From contig CAMKAR010000005.1 of assembly GCA_946410535.1 (NCBI GenBank), positions 1 through 23,117 on the forward strand: a DNA stretch of 23,117 nt, in the 5' to 3' direction. Under the pieces are notes generated by a model. The model had not been told where the DNA came from. It did no database searches and was given only the letters and a program-made list of their open reading frames with translations. Below are positions 22,784-23,117 of the stretch, in pieces. The translations under genes and the position numbers were made by a program. The stretch's first letter is position 1. Every line of letters begins with the position of its first letter. This DNA comes from an uncultured Bacteroidales bacterium (GTDB taxonomy: Bacteria > Bacteroidota > Bacteroidia > Bacteroidales > F082).

Positions 22784-22791
22784 CAAAACTA
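22784..22791 (-). promoter_or_regulatory. -7 box of the GLUG/T9SS gene
   Basis: Minus-strand TAGTTTTG matches TAnnTTTG, 30 bases before the ATG at 22753. The leader is A/C-rich (ACAAAAACCCCAACACG). The -33 element is not clear. Confidence 0.55.
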
Positions 22792-22795
22792 TAAC

Positions 22796-22828
22796 AAAAA
22801 TCCGCCAAAAACACAAGGCTTTGGCGGA
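22796..22828 (-). terminator. Rho-independent terminator of the upstream minus-strand gene
   Basis: TCCGCCAAA (22801-22809) pairs perfectly with TTTGGCGGA (22820-22828) around a ten-base loop. On the minus strand the stem is followed by TTTTTGTT (22800-22793). It lies immediately before the GLUG-gene promoter, the same terminator-then-promoter layout as at 207-253. Confidence 0.7.
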
Positions 22829-22971
22829 ATCCATATTTTTGTTTTTGAATAATGTTGTAAATCAATGGATTGTGGAAACGAAATCCATATTTTGGGAAGG
22901 TGGTTAGAGTTGAAACGGAGCCAAAACACCTTTAAAGTAATGGCCAATTGCTAACTCGTACCCACTTGTTG
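22829..22971. other. Intergenic stretch without recognised feature
   Basis: A/T-rich spacer of 143 bases between the terminator and the stop of the right-edge gene. Apart from a weak seven-base inverted repeat (22865-22871 with 22882-22888) I see no gene, promoter or RNA in it. Confidence 0.4.
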
Positions 22972-23115
22972 TCATTCTTCGCGGACAAACATCAAATTCG
23001 TGTCGGGCCCGAAAGTGACCTCAAACTGGAAATAATCGCGCTCGTCCTTCTTGATGTTGAAAAAGTAGGTTTGCCCCAACTTCAGGTTTTCGAGGATGAT
23101 GTCCAAATGGCGACC
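22972..23115 (-). CDS. C-terminal fragment of an unrecognised protein
   Basis: An open frame enters from the right edge on the minus strand and ends at TGA (22974-22972), giving 47 residues. The fragment reads GRHLDIILENLKLGQTYFF and ends TNLMFVREE. Alternating hydrophobic and polar residues (YFQFEVTF) suggest beta-strands. The family cannot be named from this tail. A terminator about 145 bases downstream (22796-22828) supports a real gene end. Confidence 0.55.
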   Translation of the reverse strand, partial: GRHLDIILENLKLGQTYFFNIKKDERDYFQFEVTFGPDTNLMFVREE

Positions 23116-23117
23116 GC

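Noticed and set aside
22754..22834. Upstream start extending the GLUG/T9SS gene by 27 residues
   Set aside because: The extension overlaps the terminator and -7 box and sits before a clear signal peptide beginning MKKQ.
22865..22888. Inverted repeat ATGGATT / AATCCAT as a terminator or RNA element
   Set aside because: Only seven pairs, no T run on either strand, expected by chance in A/T-rich DNA.

Overview
The window looks like chromosomal DNA of a member of the Bacteroidota, most likely the Bacteroidales. Two proteins carry C-terminal type IX secretion (T9SS) sorting domains. Every promoter I can place has the Bacteroidota -7 box TAnnTTTG, Shine-Dalgarno sites are weak or absent, and upstream regions are A-rich. 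I see no tRNA, rRNA, CRISPR array, transposase or phage gene. The species cannot be named from this sequence.

Layout. Positions 1-272 hold the tail of an unrecognised plus-strand gene, a REP-type inverted doublet, a terminator and a promoter. Positions 273-2105 encode a secreted CotH-kinase-type protein with a T9SS tail. Positions 2102-17453 (minus strand) form one tightly packed ten-gene run, apparently a single operon read from a promoter near 17480. It encodes three AlgI-like membrane-bound O-acyltransferases (MBOAT) and seven AlgX/AlgJ/DHHW-type SGNH proteins. In transcription order the genes are SGNH-SGNH-MBOAT, SGNH-SGNH-MBOAT, SGNH-MBOAT, SGNH, SGNH. Divergent from it, 17528-19288 encodes a U32-family protein of the RNA-hydroxylase type. 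Converging on that gene is a membrane-anchored TPR protein with a LuxR-like C-terminus (19278-20948). Upstream of it is a GLUG-repeat T9SS cargo protein (20978-22753), then a terminator and the tail of another unrecognised minus-strand gene.

How the genes may work together. In characterised systems an AlgI-type MBOAT moves acyl groups across the inner membrane and AlgX/AlgJ-type SGNH proteins place them on an exported polysaccharide. Three MBOATs and seven SGNH paralogues in one operon, with no glycosyltransferase or polymerase among them, suggest a dedicated O-acylation module acting on a glycan made elsewhere. The paralogues are not equivalent. Only one of seven keeps the DxHW form of the Asp-His motif, the other six have GxHW. 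One has also lost the nucleophile serine (GDGY), and one MBOAT has Gln in place of a His that its two siblings share. All seven SGNH proteins end in a related helical repeat of about 45-60 residues. These are sequence observations; the substrate and the division of labour are inference.

The second notable theme is small palindromes inside genes. The U32 gene carries three in-frame palindromic insertions: one REP unit identical over 29 bases to one arm of the intergenic doublet at 122-196, and two copies of a 28-bp palindrome. A related 28-bp palindrome lies in frame inside the T9SS sorting domain of the GLUG protein. They resemble, in principle, the protein-coding palindromic elements of Rickettsia and the GTAG-headed REPs moved by RAYT transposases.
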